The position numbers and the translations under genes were made by a program. Source: G963667145 sp963676515 [NCBI: Candidatus Cloacimonadota bacterium] (GTDB taxonomy: Bacteria; Cloacimonadota; Cloacimonadia; G963667145). From it: a stretch of DNA of 64,000 nucleotides. Position 1 is the stretch's first letter. The number at the start of each line of letters is the position of its first letter. Under the pieces are notes generated by a model. It saw only the letters and a program-made list of their open reading frames with translations. It was not told the origin of the DNA and made no database searches. The DNA lies in assembly GCA_963676515.1 (NCBI GenBank), contig OY781061.1, positions 930,001 through 994,000 on the forward strand, given 5' to 3'. Positions 14,828-23,417 of the stretch are shown piece by piece.

Positions 14828-15931
14828 ATGAAGAAATTGTTAAAAATGATGTTGGTAATGGGCTTTGTGGCTCTTACCGTGAGTGGATGTAATATTTTTG
14901 TGTATGATGAGGATAAAGATGACGGAGGTGATGGCGGTGATAGTGATAGTTGCAATGAGACTATTTTCTTGAGTTTGTTATCTCCTGCTGATAGTGCAAC
15001 CGATCAAGATACTAGTGTAGTGCTGTCTTGGAGTGGTAATGCAGCAAGCTATGAAGTTTGGTTTGGTTGTTTGTCGAATAATTTGATTAAGATGGAAGAT
15101 GATTATATTTCAACTAGCTATACAGTTCCCCGATATCTTTTTAATGATTGTACTTATTATTGGAAAGTGGTGGCTAAGAAAAGCGGATGTGATGATGAAA
15201 CTAGCGAAATATGGAGCTTTACGACCAAAGGGGCTACGACAACCACTAATGATACCTACACCAATAGCATAGGTATAGAGATGGTGCGAGTAGAGGCTGG
15301 CTCGTTTCAGATGGGCTCTGAAGATGGATACGACGATGAAAAGCCTGTGCATAGCGTAACTATTAGTCAAGACTACTACATCGGTAAATATGAGGTAACC
15401 CAAGCGCAGTGGAGAGCAGTAATGGGAACTAGTCCTTCAAATTGGACAGGAGATAATCTCCCTGTGGAGTGTGTCTCTTGGAACGACATCCAAGAGTTTA
15501 TTACCAAACTGAACGAAATGGAAGGTACAGATAAGTACAGACTGCCTACAGAAGCCCAGTGGGAGTTTGCCGCTCGCGGTGGCAACCAAAGCCAAGGCTA
15601 CATCTACTCTGGAAGTAACACGGTTGGAGATGTTGCTTGGAATCATGACAATTCTAGCGAAGGAACTAAGCAAGTAGGAACAAAAGATTCTAACGAGCTG
15701 GGTCTCCATGATATGAGTGGTAATGTGAGGGAGTGGTGTAATGACTGGTATGGTGCTTATTCGAGTGGAGCGGTAACCGACCCTAGTGGAGCTGACAGTG
15801 GCTCTTACCGCGTGTTGCGTGGTGGTGCCTGGGATTTTGCGCCTTTTTGCCGAGTGGCGTATCGGGAGAAAACCCACTATCCTATTCATTACTATAACAG
15901 CAGTGGATTTCGCTTGGCTAGTTTACTATAA
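14828..15931 (+). CDS. lipoprotein with fibronectin-like and SUMF1/FGE-type domains
   Basis: 367 residues. Residues 1-21 are a lipoprotein signal ending VSGC, followed by an Asp/Gly-rich linker. Residues about 48-135 look like a fibronectin type III-like module (SPADSATDQDTSVVLSWSG, YYWKVVAKKSG, IWSFTTKG). Residues about 148-367 are a formylglycine-generating-enzyme-type domain: GSFQMGSEDGYDDEKPVHSV, YYIGKYEVTQAQWRAVMG, PVECVSWNDIQEF, YRLPTEAQWEFAARGG, GLHDMSGNVREWCNDW and YRVLRGGAWD. Most bacterial proteins of this domain are not true sulfatase activators; a surface ligand-binding role is as likely. Good RBS (AGGAGAAG). It sits alone inside a repeat-bracketed island. Confidence 0.9.
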   Translation: MKKLLKMMLVMGFVALTVSGCNIFVYDEDKDDGGDGGDSDSCNETIFLSLLSPADSATDQDTSVVLSWSGNAASYEVWFGCLSNNLIKMEDDYISTSYTVPRYLFNDCTYYWKVVAKKSGCDDETSEIWSFTTKGATTTTNDTYTNSIGIEMVRVEAGSFQMGSEDGYDDEKPVHSVTISQDYYIGKYEVTQAQWRAVMGTSPSNWTGDNLPVECVSWNDIQEFITKLNEMEGTDKYRLPTEAQWEFAARGGNQSQGYIYSGSNTVGDVAWNHDNSSEGTKQVGTKDSNELGLHDMSGNVREWCNDWYGAYSSGAVTDPSGADSGSYRVLRGGAWDFAPFCRVAYREKTHYPIHYYNSSGFRLASLL

Positions 15932-15949
15932 AGAGTTGAGGTTTTATTT

Positions 15950-15983
15950 CCCTGTCACTGGTTTAGTGGCAGGGGATTTTTTT
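15950..15983 (+). terminator. rho-independent terminator of the SUMF1 lipoprotein gene
   Basis: A perfect 9-bp stem, CCCTGTCAC (15950-15958) and GTGGCAGGG with one G-T pair (15966-15974), is followed by GATTTTTTTG. It lies 18 bases after the stop codon. Confidence 0.85.
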
Positions 15984-16083
15984 GTTTTTCTCGCTCCCAA
16001 GCTCCAGCGGGAGTGTATATGTGTTAATTAACTGTATGCTTTGTTTCGTATGCATTCCCAAGTAAAACTTGGGAACGAGGGTA

Positions 16084-16300
16084 GTTATTTCTTCAGATGG
16101 CTCTGCTAACGCAGGGTTTTCTATTTCTTTTTGAGACCAAAAAGAAGTAGAAGGAAAGAAAAAGTCAAAAAACCTAAGCTCCTAGCAAAATTACTAAGCC
16201 TCGCCTCGCATGCTGTCAGTCTTGAGCTATGAATCACATCTTGTTACTTTTTGGTGATATAGCTCGTCGCCACCAGCGTAGCTCTGCAAGGCGTAAGTAA
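16084..16300 (+). repeat. dispersed repeat, degenerate copy 3
   Basis: Follows the same order as the two long copies (a CAGGGTTTTCTATTTCTTTTTG segment in place of CTTACTTTTCCCTTTGG, then AAAGTCAAAA, CTGTCAGTCTTG, GATATAGCTCGTCG, CAGCGTAGCT) but with many substitutions. It appears to be an older relative of the repeats at 14077 and 16649. Confidence 0.55.
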
Positions 16301-16648
16301 TTGTAAGCTAGTTGCTTAAAGTTTTTATTGGGTGGTTACTTGTGGTAGGTGATGGCTACAAAAAGCTCGTGGTGAGCGAAGCCTGCGGCTGGTGGTAGTT
16401 TTTAGCATAGTGTGAGAGAATGGATTCCCGCTTTCGCGGGAATGAGGGGAGAGGAGCAGGAAGCACCTGCCCCTTTTATCGTCATCCTGTGCTTGACACG
16501 GGATCTCATTGGAGTCAGCGGGTCGCTCAGGAGATTGCGGGTCGGAGCCCGCAATGACGATGGTAGTGGGTTATCGCTCGCCCGCTCGCCTTGTGTCACC
16601 ACTCGCCTTTGCATCTATTCACCACCAGCTTTGCGTTCTTACCTGCCT

Positions 16649-17044
16649 TCATTCTGAGCGGAAGCGGGAATCCATTCTCCTTGGATTGGTCTCCTGACGG
16701 AGGGTCTTACTTTTCCCTTTGGTTGACCAAAGCGAAAAGTAACAAAAGGTAAAGTCAAAATACCAAATCAGTAAGCTAAATTCTAATCCTTCTTCGTACG
16801 CTGAAAGGCTTGTACTAGAAATCACAATTGTCTTAATAGAGGAGATATAGCACTTCGTCGTCAGCGTAGCTTTGGGCGGTAAATGAATTTTACGCTTTCT
16901 GCTTTATGTATTTATTAACCTAGCCCATCCTTTCTTCTCGCGCCCAAGCTCCAGCTTGGGAACGAGGAAAAAGAAGGAAAATAAGACACCGCCCCATCAT
17001 CCGTAGAGACGCCCAAATTGGGCGTCTCTACCATCACACCTCTT
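16649..17044 (+). repeat. dispersed repeat, copy 2
   Basis: Near-identical to 14077-14541 over its first 170 bp, then about 85-90% alike by eye, ending with the GTAGAGACGCCC..GGGCGTCTCTAC palindrome at 17003-17031. It lacks the 68-base palindrome insertion of copy 1. Same orientation as copy 1, so recombination between them would delete the lipoprotein gene. Confidence 0.85.
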
Positions 17045-17193
17045 GCTTTATGTTACCACCCACCCTCATTCCCGCGGAAGCGGGAATCCAATCATTGACA
17101 CGATGCCTTCAAGGGTTAGGGATGGTCATCTGTGTCCATCCGTGTTCATCCGTGGTTTCTGATTTCTCGCTTTAGCAGAGAGTTTAAGATTAA

Positions 17194-17220
17194 GGAATTT
17201 TAACTAAGATTATTCAGTGG
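17194..17220 (+). repeat. right direct repeat bracketing the SUMF1 island
   Basis: GGAATTTTAACTAAG followed by ATTATTCAGTGG; partner of 14041-14067. It lies about 90 bp upstream of the ppiD-like gene, suggesting that the island was inserted into the aroF/ppiD intergenic space. Confidence 0.7.
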
Positions 17221-17308
17221 GAAAAATTGCTTTTTTTGTCTTGTCAAAATTTGAAGAGATATAGAGTTAGTAAAAAATAGAGATTTTTTAATAAGGAGTA
17301 AATATTTT

Positions 17309-18805
17309 ATGCATATTTTAAGGAAACATTCTAAGGTGATAATCGTGATAACAGCGGCTTTGTTTGTCGGTGGAATGGTGTTGATGGGCTTCTCGGGGAT
17401 GATGGGTAGTGGTAGCAACAAGAATGAACTGGGACGCATCGGCGACAAAAAGGTGAGCGTGCAAGAGTTCTCACAGAAGTTCAAAGAGGTGGCTTACAAC
17501 TATCAGAAGAGCTTGGGAGATGATGTCCAGCTGAGCAAAGAGCAGTTGGTGGAGGTAAACAACCAAGTTTGGTATCAGATGGTGCAAGATTATGTGATAG
17601 AACAGGCTGTCGATGACTACGATGTGGAAGTTAGTGCCAAGCAGGTGGCGAAGGCTATCAAGGAGCAGCCGCTGGAGCAAATCAAGCAGATGAAGGAGTT
17701 CCAGACGGATGGAGAGTTTGACCAAGAGAAGTACTTGCAAGCTCTGCGACTGGGGCAACTCAATGTGGAAGCTCTGGAGTCGATCTACAAGCAAAGATTG
17801 CTCATCGAGAACTTGCAGTTGGAAGTGGTAGGCGATGTGTTTGTCTCGGACGAGGATGTGCGACAAGAGTACATCGACCAAAACCAAACGCTGAGCGGTA
17901 AGTTGATTTGGTTTAACCCAGAGAATGTCAAAGAGGATCAAGAGGTTTCTTTGCAGGAGATGCAACAGTTTTACCAAGCGAACAGGCAGGCTTTCAAGAA
18001 AGGCGAAAGCAGAGTTTTCGATTATGTAGAGCTTAAATTTACTGACGAAAGTTCTAAAAGCAAAGCTGAAGAAAAATTGCAAAAGCTCCTAACGCTGAGT
18101 GCAGAGAAAGGGTTTGAGCAAGCGGCAAAAGAGCTGAAGTTGACTATAGAGCAGAGTGAAGATGTCTTGAAAGCTACGGCGAATTTCCCAGTGGTAGGAG
18201 CAAAGGCTGATTTGCTGGATGAGATGTTTGTTCAGGCGGCTGTGGGCGATTGCTCGCATATAGTTCAGGCAGATGAATCTCTGGTAATCTTTTGTTTGAA
18301 GAGCATCGACATTTCGCCGATTTACTCTTTCGATCAGGTTAAAGATAAGCTAAGCAAAGTGTTACAGTTTCAGGCTAAAGCGGGCAAGAGTGTGCAAGAG
18401 GGAAGGGAGTTTTTTGCAGGGAAGAAAAACTATCTGACTAGAGCTGGGCAAAAAAAGCTGAAAGTATTGAGTATAAAAGATATAAAAGTCGGTGATCCGC
18501 TGCCAGAGTTGGGAGAGTTTCCAGCTTTGTCGGAGTCTTTGTTTAGTTTGGACGAGGGCGAGTATACGGATTTGATCGTGGACACGCTGATGGGTAGGGG
18601 TGCTTTTATCGGTAAAGTGCAAAAGAGGAGCAAGCTGGATTGGAAAGAGTTTGCCCAAAAGAAAGAGAGCCTGAAAGAAGCGATAAAGGCGCAAAAAAAT
18701 GTCAAAGAGTTTAATATGTGGTTTTCGGGGCAGTTTAGATTTTTGAAGGTGGAAGATTATCGCTATAATTTCTTTGATTATATTCCCAAGCAGGAGAGAA
18801 TGTAG
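17309..18805 (+). CDS. SurA/PpiD-like membrane-anchored periplasmic chaperone
   Basis: 498 residues. Residues about 9-32 form an N-terminal membrane anchor (VIIVITAALFVGGMVLMGF), and the rest should lie in the periplasm. Residues about 40-170 match the SurA N-terminal chaperone fold (GRIGDKKVSVQEFSQKFKE, YVIEQAVDDYDVEVS). The region about 200-345 occupies the place of a parvulin PPIase domain but is too diverged to show its motifs, so isomerase activity is doubtful. A long Lys-rich helical tail follows. AAGGAG precedes the ATG. It heads the envelope gene run and abuts the BamD-like lipoprotein, fitting outer-membrane-protein folding. Confidence 0.82.
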   Translation: MHILRKHSKVIIVITAALFVGGMVLMGFSGMMGSGSNKNELGRIGDKKVSVQEFSQKFKEVAYNYQKSLGDDVQLSKEQLVEVNNQVWYQMVQDYVIEQAVDDYDVEVSAKQVAKAIKEQPLEQIKQMKEFQTDGEFDQEKYLQALRLGQLNVEALESIYKQRLLIENLQLEVVGDVFVSDEDVRQEYIDQNQTLSGKLIWFNPENVKEDQEVSLQEMQQFYQANRQAFKKGESRVFDYVELKFTDESSKSKAEEKLQKLLTLSAEKGFEQAAKELKLTIEQSEDVLKATANFPVVGAKADLLDEMFVQAAVGDCSHIVQADESLVIFCLKSIDISPIYSFDQVKDKLSKVLQFQAKAGKSVQEGREFFAGKKNYLTRAGQKKLKVLSIKDIKVGDPLPELGEFPALSESLFSLDEGEYTDLIVDTLMGRGAFIGKVQKRSKLDWKEFAQKKESLKEAIKAQKNVKEFNMWFSGQFRFLKVEDYRYNFFDYIPKQERM

Positions 18806-19534
18806 ATGAGAATTTCTTTTTTTTGGTTGCTTTTTTTGTTGGTAAGTTGTGCCTCCCAAGATATTTCCAAGCTGAGTCTGCAAGATAAGTCTGCTTTAGG
18901 CGATAAGTTCTACGAGCAAGGCGATTACAGTGAGGCGATTCCTTATTACGATGCGATAGTATTCCAGAAGATCGGCAGTAACACGCAGGAGGTTAGCTTT
19001 AGGTTGGCGGACTGTTATCTGCAAAATAAGCAGTACACTTCGGCGTCTTTGGAGTATAAGCAAATTTTGGCAGACTATCCTCGTTTCGAGAAGCTGAACG
19101 AAGTTTATTTTAATCTGATTTTGTGTTATGAGCATTTGACTATGGATCCGCAGTACGACCAGAAGGAAAGGTATGAGCAGATAGAGATTTTGAAGAAGTT
19201 TTTGAGTCTCTACCCTTACGACAAAAATGTGGATAAGGCACAGGAATTTCTGGATGGAGCTTACTTTCAGTTGACGCTAAAGAAATTTCACAATGCGATG
19301 ATTTATTACAAAACTTCCGATTACTCTTCGGCAATGCTTTATTTCAAAGAGGTGCTGGATGAGTTGGATGGTCAAAAGGTTGAGACTTTCAGAAAGAGCT
19401 TATTTTATGTTTGCCTTATCTATTTGCATTGGGGTGAGCGTTCTTTAGCCGAGTCTTACGCTGCCGATATCGAGTACTATTTCCCACAAAGTTTTGAGGC
19501 AGTGGAGGCGAAAAGAAGATTGCAACTGTTATGA
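18806..19534 (+). CDS. BamD/YfiO-like TPR outer-membrane lipoprotein
   Basis: 242 residues beginning MRISFFWLLFLLVSCAS, a lipoprotein signal with Cys15. The mature part is a run of TPR-like helices (FYEQGDYSEAIPYYDAIV, QEVSFRLADCYLQNKQYTSA, YKTSDYSSAMLYFKEVLDEL) with the family's LY-KFLSLYPYDKNVDKAQ spacing. BamD is the essential lipoprotein of the outer-membrane assembly machine; length and layout fit. Its start follows the ppiD-like stop directly and its stop overlaps nadD. A general TPR lipoprotein is the alternative. Confidence 0.8.
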   Translation: MRISFFWLLFLLVSCASQDISKLSLQDKSALGDKFYEQGDYSEAIPYYDAIVFQKIGSNTQEVSFRLADCYLQNKQYTSASLEYKQILADYPRFEKLNEVYFNLILCYEHLTMDPQYDQKERYEQIEILKKFLSLYPYDKNVDKAQEFLDGAYFQLTLKKFHNAMIYYKTSDYSSAMLYFKEVLDELDGQKVETFRKSLFYVCLIYLHWGERSLAESYAADIEYYFPQSFEAVEAKRRLQLL

Positions 19535-20097
19535 AGCGAGTAGGGCTTTTGGGTGGTGCTTTTGACCCCGTGCATCTGGGGCATTTGGCTGTAGCCAGAG
19601 CGGTACTTGCGGATTTAGAGTTGGACAAGGTTTGCTTTTTGCCCTCTGGAAATCACCATTTCAAAGATGAGGTTGCAGATTTTTCGCAGAGGAAAAGCTG
19701 GCTGGAAAAGGTGCTGGCAGATGAGAAATCTTTTGAGGTGCTAGATTGGGACAAAGGTGATGGCAGCGTTTGTTATACGGCGGATTTGCTGAAAAGAGTT
19801 CCCCAGAAAGGTATTGAGTACTTTTTCATCATCGGCGAGGATAATGTGGCTACGGTGAAGGATTGGCATTGCTCCGAGTGGCTTCTGGAGAATGTTCAGT
19901 TTGTGGTGGTTTCTCGCAAGGGTAGTGACAGTTGGCAGACGCTGGATTATGCAGAGAAGATGCGATTTGTGCAGATGGATTTTGTAGATGTTTGCTCGTC
20001 TGATATCAGAGAAGCTCCCAAGAGGCTCGAGGCTTTTGTGCCAGCGGTTATCAGAGATGAAGTGGTCAGCTTTTATAGTGTAATAAACGGTAGGTAG
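19531..20097 (+). CDS. nadD: nicotinate-nucleotide adenylyltransferase
   Basis: Adenylylates nicotinate mononucleotide in NAD synthesis. The 188-residue protein has LLGGAFDPVHLGHLAVARAV (the GxFDPxHxGH nucleotidyltransferase signature) and the C-terminal SSDIREAPKR, equivalent to the ISSTxIR motif. FLPSGNHHFKDE matches the substrate loop. Start overlaps the preceding lipoprotein by four bases. Confidence 0.94.
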   Translation: MKRVGLLGGAFDPVHLGHLAVARAVLADLELDKVCFLPSGNHHFKDEVADFSQRKSWLEKVLADEKSFEVLDWDKGDGSVCYTADLLKRVPQKGIEYFFIIGEDNVATVKDWHCSEWLLENVQFVVVSRKGSDSWQTLDYAEKMRFVQMDFVDVCSSDIREAPKRLEAFVPAVIRDEVVSFYSVINGR

Positions 20098-20106
20098 GAT
20101 ATAATA

Positions 20107-20406
20107 ATGCAGAGAAATATTTTTTATCGATGGATTTTGGTGTTGGCTGTTTTATATTTTCTTTGCAAGATTTTGTTTTGGGGTTCGGGAAGTTTTTATA
20201 GCCGTTTTGTTTCGGCTAGGAGATTAAAATCTCTGCAAGAAATGGAAGAGAGACTGATCGAAAAGAACCAGATTTTGAAGAAAGAGCGGGACAAGGTGAA
20301 GAGTGAGGGTGTGGAATTGGAGAAGATGGCTAGAGAGGAGTATGGGATGCAGAAGGAGGGGGAAGTCATTATCAAATTTGTCCAAGAGGAAGAGCAAGAT
20401 GAGTAA
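20107..20406 (+). CDS. FtsB/DivIC-like septum formation initiator
   Basis: 99 residues: a membrane helix (about residues 8-25, WILVLAVLYFLCKILFWG) followed by a coiled coil (SLQEMEERLIEKNQILKKER and beyond) and the AREEYGMQKEGEVIIKF ending typical of FtsB/DivIC. These bitopic proteins join FtsL and FtsQ in the divisome. Overlaps the next gene by eight bases. Confidence 0.85.
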   Translation: MQRNIFYRWILVLAVLYFLCKILFWGSGSFYSRFVSARRLKSLQEMEERLIEKNQILKKERDKVKSEGVELEKMAREEYGMQKEGEVIIKFVQEEEQDE

Positions 20407-21592
20407 GAAGCTGAGAAAGAAAAAGAGCAATCTGCTAGTTGGTGGGATTCACTTTTTGGCAATATTGTTGATTGTTGCTGGCGGATATTTTCTTTGGCAG
20501 AGTGTTGGAGACAAAGGCTTTGACCTGAAGAAATATCTTAGCTTTGATGAGCTGGCAAAAATCTCTCGGGATACGCTGAAACAAGAAGATCTGGGCTATG
20601 TTGGTGTGAAAGGTGAGATAGCCAAAGCTCTAGTAAAGTTGAATCTGAAGATGGGGAAAAATTTCTCCTTTGGTAAAGATGTGGATGGCTCTGTGCTCCT
20701 AAAAGTAAGGGTGCGACAAAGCCAGCTGGATCTGACATATATGACTTTGGTGCTCAAGAAGGCTTTGCGTGCTTCTGGCAGTAGTGTTATCGAGGCATCG
20801 GTGCTGCTGGAGGGCAAAGAGAACCAGATAATCGCCAGAGCGAAAGACGGTGATATTTACACGGTGTCTATCGGTTATCTTCCGGAAGGTGGGCAGGCGG
20901 TAGTCTCGCCCAAGCTAGCGGTGATAGTGGACGATTTTGGTGGTTATGAGGGGAAGTTGCTGGCGAACTTCTGCAAAGCGGATAGACGGATAGCTTTTGC
21001 TATTTTACCTAATCTGCCTCTGGCGAATACGGTGATGAACGCTGCGATAATGAGTGGACACGAGGTATTGGTGCATATTCCGATGGAGCCGATAAGTTAC
21101 CCGCGGAACACCCCGGGCGAGAACGCAATAATGGTAGATTTGAGTGATGCACAGATAAAAAGCAGGATCAAAGATTATCTGCAGATATTACCCAAAGCGA
21201 TAGGTGCTAACAACCATATGGGCTCTAGGGCGACGCAGGATAGTAGAGTGATGGCAGCGGTCTTGGACGAGCTAAAGGATGCGGGGATGTTCTTCGTGGA
21301 TAGTCGGACTATCGCTACTTCGGTGGCTTATAAGTTGGCGAAAGAGAAGCTAATCCCGACGGCGAAGCGAGACATGTTTTTGGATGTGCCTGCATCGAGT
21401 AGGCAGGTGGTGATGACCAAGCTAAAGACTCTTGCCAAATGGAAAAAGACCAGAAAGCAGGTGTTGGTAATTTCGCATTGTTTTGCCCAAGAGAGGCTGG
21501 ACAATCTGCTGTTTTTTATGGAAGAAGCCAAGAAGTTAGGATTTGAGATAGTGCCTGTGTCCAAGTTGTTTACTTACGAAAATAAATATTAA
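20399..21592 (+). CDS. divergent polysaccharide deacetylase (DUF610/YibQ family)
   Basis: 397 residues, ATG at 20399 inside the end of the ftsB-like gene (a longer upstream frame exists but is the shadow of that gene). Residues about 15-35 form a membrane anchor. The C-terminal domain (about 175-390) shows KLAVIVDDFGGYEG, FAILPNLPLANTVMNAAI, GHEVLVHIPMEP, GANNHMGSRATQD and GMFFVDSRT, all characteristic of this carbohydrate-esterase-like family with D-D and H residues in place for metal binding. The substrate is unknown; the neighbourhood suggests envelope or division-linked glycan work. Confidence 0.88.
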   Translation: MSKKLRKKKSNLLVGGIHFLAILLIVAGGYFLWQSVGDKGFDLKKYLSFDELAKISRDTLKQEDLGYVGVKGEIAKALVKLNLKMGKNFSFGKDVDGSVLLKVRVRQSQLDLTYMTLVLKKALRASGSSVIEASVLLEGKENQIIARAKDGDIYTVSIGYLPEGGQAVVSPKLAVIVDDFGGYEGKLLANFCKADRRIAFAILPNLPLANTVMNAAIMSGHEVLVHIPMEPISYPRNTPGENAIMVDLSDAQIKSRIKDYLQILPKAIGANNHMGSRATQDSRVMAAVLDELKDAGMFFVDSRTIATSVAYKLAKEKLIPTAKRDMFLDVPASSRQVVMTKLKTLAKWKKTRKQVLVISHCFAQERLDNLLFFMEEAKKLGFEIVPVSKLFTYENKY

Positions 21593-21610
21593 AAAGTATG
21601 TGGTGGTGAT

Positions 21611-22411
21611 GTGCATTATTTGAAAATAGCCGTGCTGGGTATCGTGCAAGGGCTCAGCGAATTTTTGCCGATTAGTTCTTCGGGACATTTGGTAATTTTA
21701 AAACATTTTTTCGGTATGGAAAGTGGCAATATTTCTTTGGAAGTGGTGTTGCATTTGGGCTCACTTCTGGCAGTTTTGCTTTATTTTCGGCACGATTTGT
21801 GGCGACTAGGCAGAGATTTTTTCCAGTTCAAAGATAAGAGCAGCGAGGTTTTGTTAGCACGCAAAGAGGTGGCTTTTTTGCTACTAGCTACAGCGGTGAC
21901 GGGTGTTTTGGGGATAATGTTTGAGGATGTTTTGGAATCTATTTTTTCCCAACCACTGCTGGTGTGTGGGATGCTCTTGATTACGGGTGTGGTGCTGATT
22001 GCCTCGGACATGGTGAAAAATGTGCACTTGGAAGCGGGGCAAATGGGTTGCAAGAGAGCGATAGTGCTAGGTGTGGTGCAAGCTATGGCTATCGTGCCGG
22101 GTATTTCTCGCAGTGGCTCGACTGTCTGTGCTTCTTTGTTTTTGGGCATCAAAAGAGCTGAAGCGGCACGCTTTTCGTTTTTGCTCTCTATTCCAGCGAT
22201 AGCAGGTGCTTTCATCTTGAAACTAGGCGAAATTTCTGCTTCGGTGGAGTTAGCAGACTGTTTGCTGGGAGCTTTCTTTGCTTTTATTAGCGGATATGCG
22301 GTCATAGCTTTGCTCTTGCGGATGATTTCCAGAGGCAGGCTGAAAATCTTTGGTGGATATTGTTTTCTGATCTCTTTCGTCTGCGGAGCTTTGATTTTGG
22401 CTGGATTTTAG
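21611..22411 (+). CDS. uppP: undecaprenyl-diphosphatase
   Basis: Recycles the C55 lipid carrier for peptidoglycan and LPS glycans; also the BacA bacitracin-resistance determinant. The 266-residue, multi-helix membrane protein carries the two inverted active-site motifs GLSEFLPISSSGHL and VPGISRSGSTVCA. The start is GTG at 21611, preceded by a GGTGGTG stretch; no better ATG fits the conserved N-terminus. Confidence 0.95.
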   Translation: MHYLKIAVLGIVQGLSEFLPISSSGHLVILKHFFGMESGNISLEVVLHLGSLLAVLLYFRHDLWRLGRDFFQFKDKSSEVLLARKEVAFLLLATAVTGVLGIMFEDVLESIFSQPLLVCGMLLITGVVLIASDMVKNVHLEAGQMGCKRAIVLGVVQAMAIVPGISRSGSTVCASLFLGIKRAEAARFSFLLSIPAIAGAFILKLGEISASVELADCLLGAFFAFISGYAVIALLLRMISRGRLKIFGGYCFLISFVCGALILAGF

Positions 22412-22424
22412 AGATTTTTAGATT

Positions 22425-23417
22425 ATGGTAATTTTTGCAGATAAATTCCTCAAAGATAAGTCGGCTAAATGCAGCCCTCTTACTCTGGTCTATGGGGAAG
22501 ACTCCTATCTGAGGGGAGCTGTGGCGAAGAGGATTGAATCCTTGTGCGATGCTAAACAGACGGAATTTGTCAGTCTATATGGCGATGAGACCACCGCTCA
22601 GGAGCTTTTTGCGACCTTGGAGAGTTTTTCTTTTTTGCATACGCAGAAGTTCGTTTTACTCCATTATTTCAATAAGATGTCGTCCAAATCGGATAAAGAT
22701 AAGGTGCTGGAGTATTTGGCAAAAGGTTTGCCTCAAGGGGTTATCTTGGTGCTCACTGCCGATAAGTTTGACAGGCGGAACAAAGATTGTGCTGCATTGT
22801 GCAAGAAATATCCAGCTATAAATTGCAAAAAGCCTTACGGTGTGGGCGATGTGATCAAGTATTTGCAATCGACAAAGTTGCAGTTTACCAACGATGCTCT
22901 GCAAGCCTTTGCCAGAAGCGTGGAGCTGGATTATGCACAAATATCCAAAGAGTGCGAAAAACTTTACCTGCTTTTTGGCAGTAAGAAGAGCATTAAACAA
23001 GAAGATGTAAAAACTTATCTTCTCGGGTTTCGAGAGCATTCTGTGTTTGAATTGCAAAATTGCCTAGGCGAGCGTCGCTGTGGGAAAGCTTTGGAGTATT
23101 TAGATCAGCTGATGGCTACTGGCAATGTGGGAGTGATGGTGGTGGGAGTTTTGTTTAGATTTTTTAGCTCGCTGTACAAGGTGGTAGCCCTGCGAGGACA
23201 ACATACTGATGCGGAGATAGCTTCAGAATATTTGCCAGAGGTGCATTCCTTTTTTCGTAAAGACTATCTGGCGTACGCCACTAAGTATAGCAAGCGAGAG
23301 GTGTTGCAGATTTTTGGTTTGTTGCACAACGCCGATTGTTTGCTCAAAAGTTCTCCATTGCCAGCGAAAGTGGTGCTACGGAGTACGATAGTCAGGATTT
23401 GTAGGAGAATTAGATGA
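22425..23417 (+). CDS. holA: DNA polymerase III subunit delta
   Basis: Clamp-loader subunit that opens the sliding clamp. 330 residues with the typical N-terminal SPLTLVYGEDSYLRG, an AAA-like core (FVLLHYFNKMSSKSDKDKVL, GVILVLTADKFDRRNK), KPYGVGDVIKYL, and a C-terminal helical collar with LGERRCGKALEYLDQLMATG. Lacks Walker motifs, as expected for delta. Stop overlaps lpxB. Confidence 0.88.
   Translation: MVIFADKFLKDKSAKCSPLTLVYGEDSYLRGAVAKRIESLCDAKQTEFVSLYGDETTAQELFATLESFSFLHTQKFVLLHYFNKMSSKSDKDKVLEYLAKGLPQGVILVLTADKFDRRNKDCAALCKKYPAINCKKPYGVGDVIKYLQSTKLQFTNDALQAFARSVELDYAQISKECEKLYLLFGSKKSIKQEDVKTYLLGFREHSVFELQNCLGERRCGKALEYLDQLMATGNVGVMVVGVLFRFFSSLYKVVALRGQHTDAEIASEYLPEVHSFFRKDYLAYATKYSKREVLQIFGLLHNADCLLKSSPLPAKVVLRSTIVRICRRIR

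Larger units (their letters stand above)
15932..17308. other. repeat-rich gene-free region right of the SUMF1 lipoprotein
   Basis: About 1.4 kb with no credible gene. It contains the terminator at 15950, CCCAAGCTCC/CCCAAGTAAAACTTGGGA palindromes (15990-16078), a degenerate repeat copy (16084-16300), and the palindrome ATTCCCGCTTTCGCGGGAAT (16424-16443). Next comes a GTCATCCTGTGCTTGACACG..CCCGCAATGACGA unit (about 16479-16560), the second long repeat copy, ATTCCCGCGGAAGCGGGAAT (17068-17087), and the right bracket repeat. Several of these phrases are of the widespread intergenic palindrome kind seen in many Gram-negative genomes. Confidence 0.7.
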
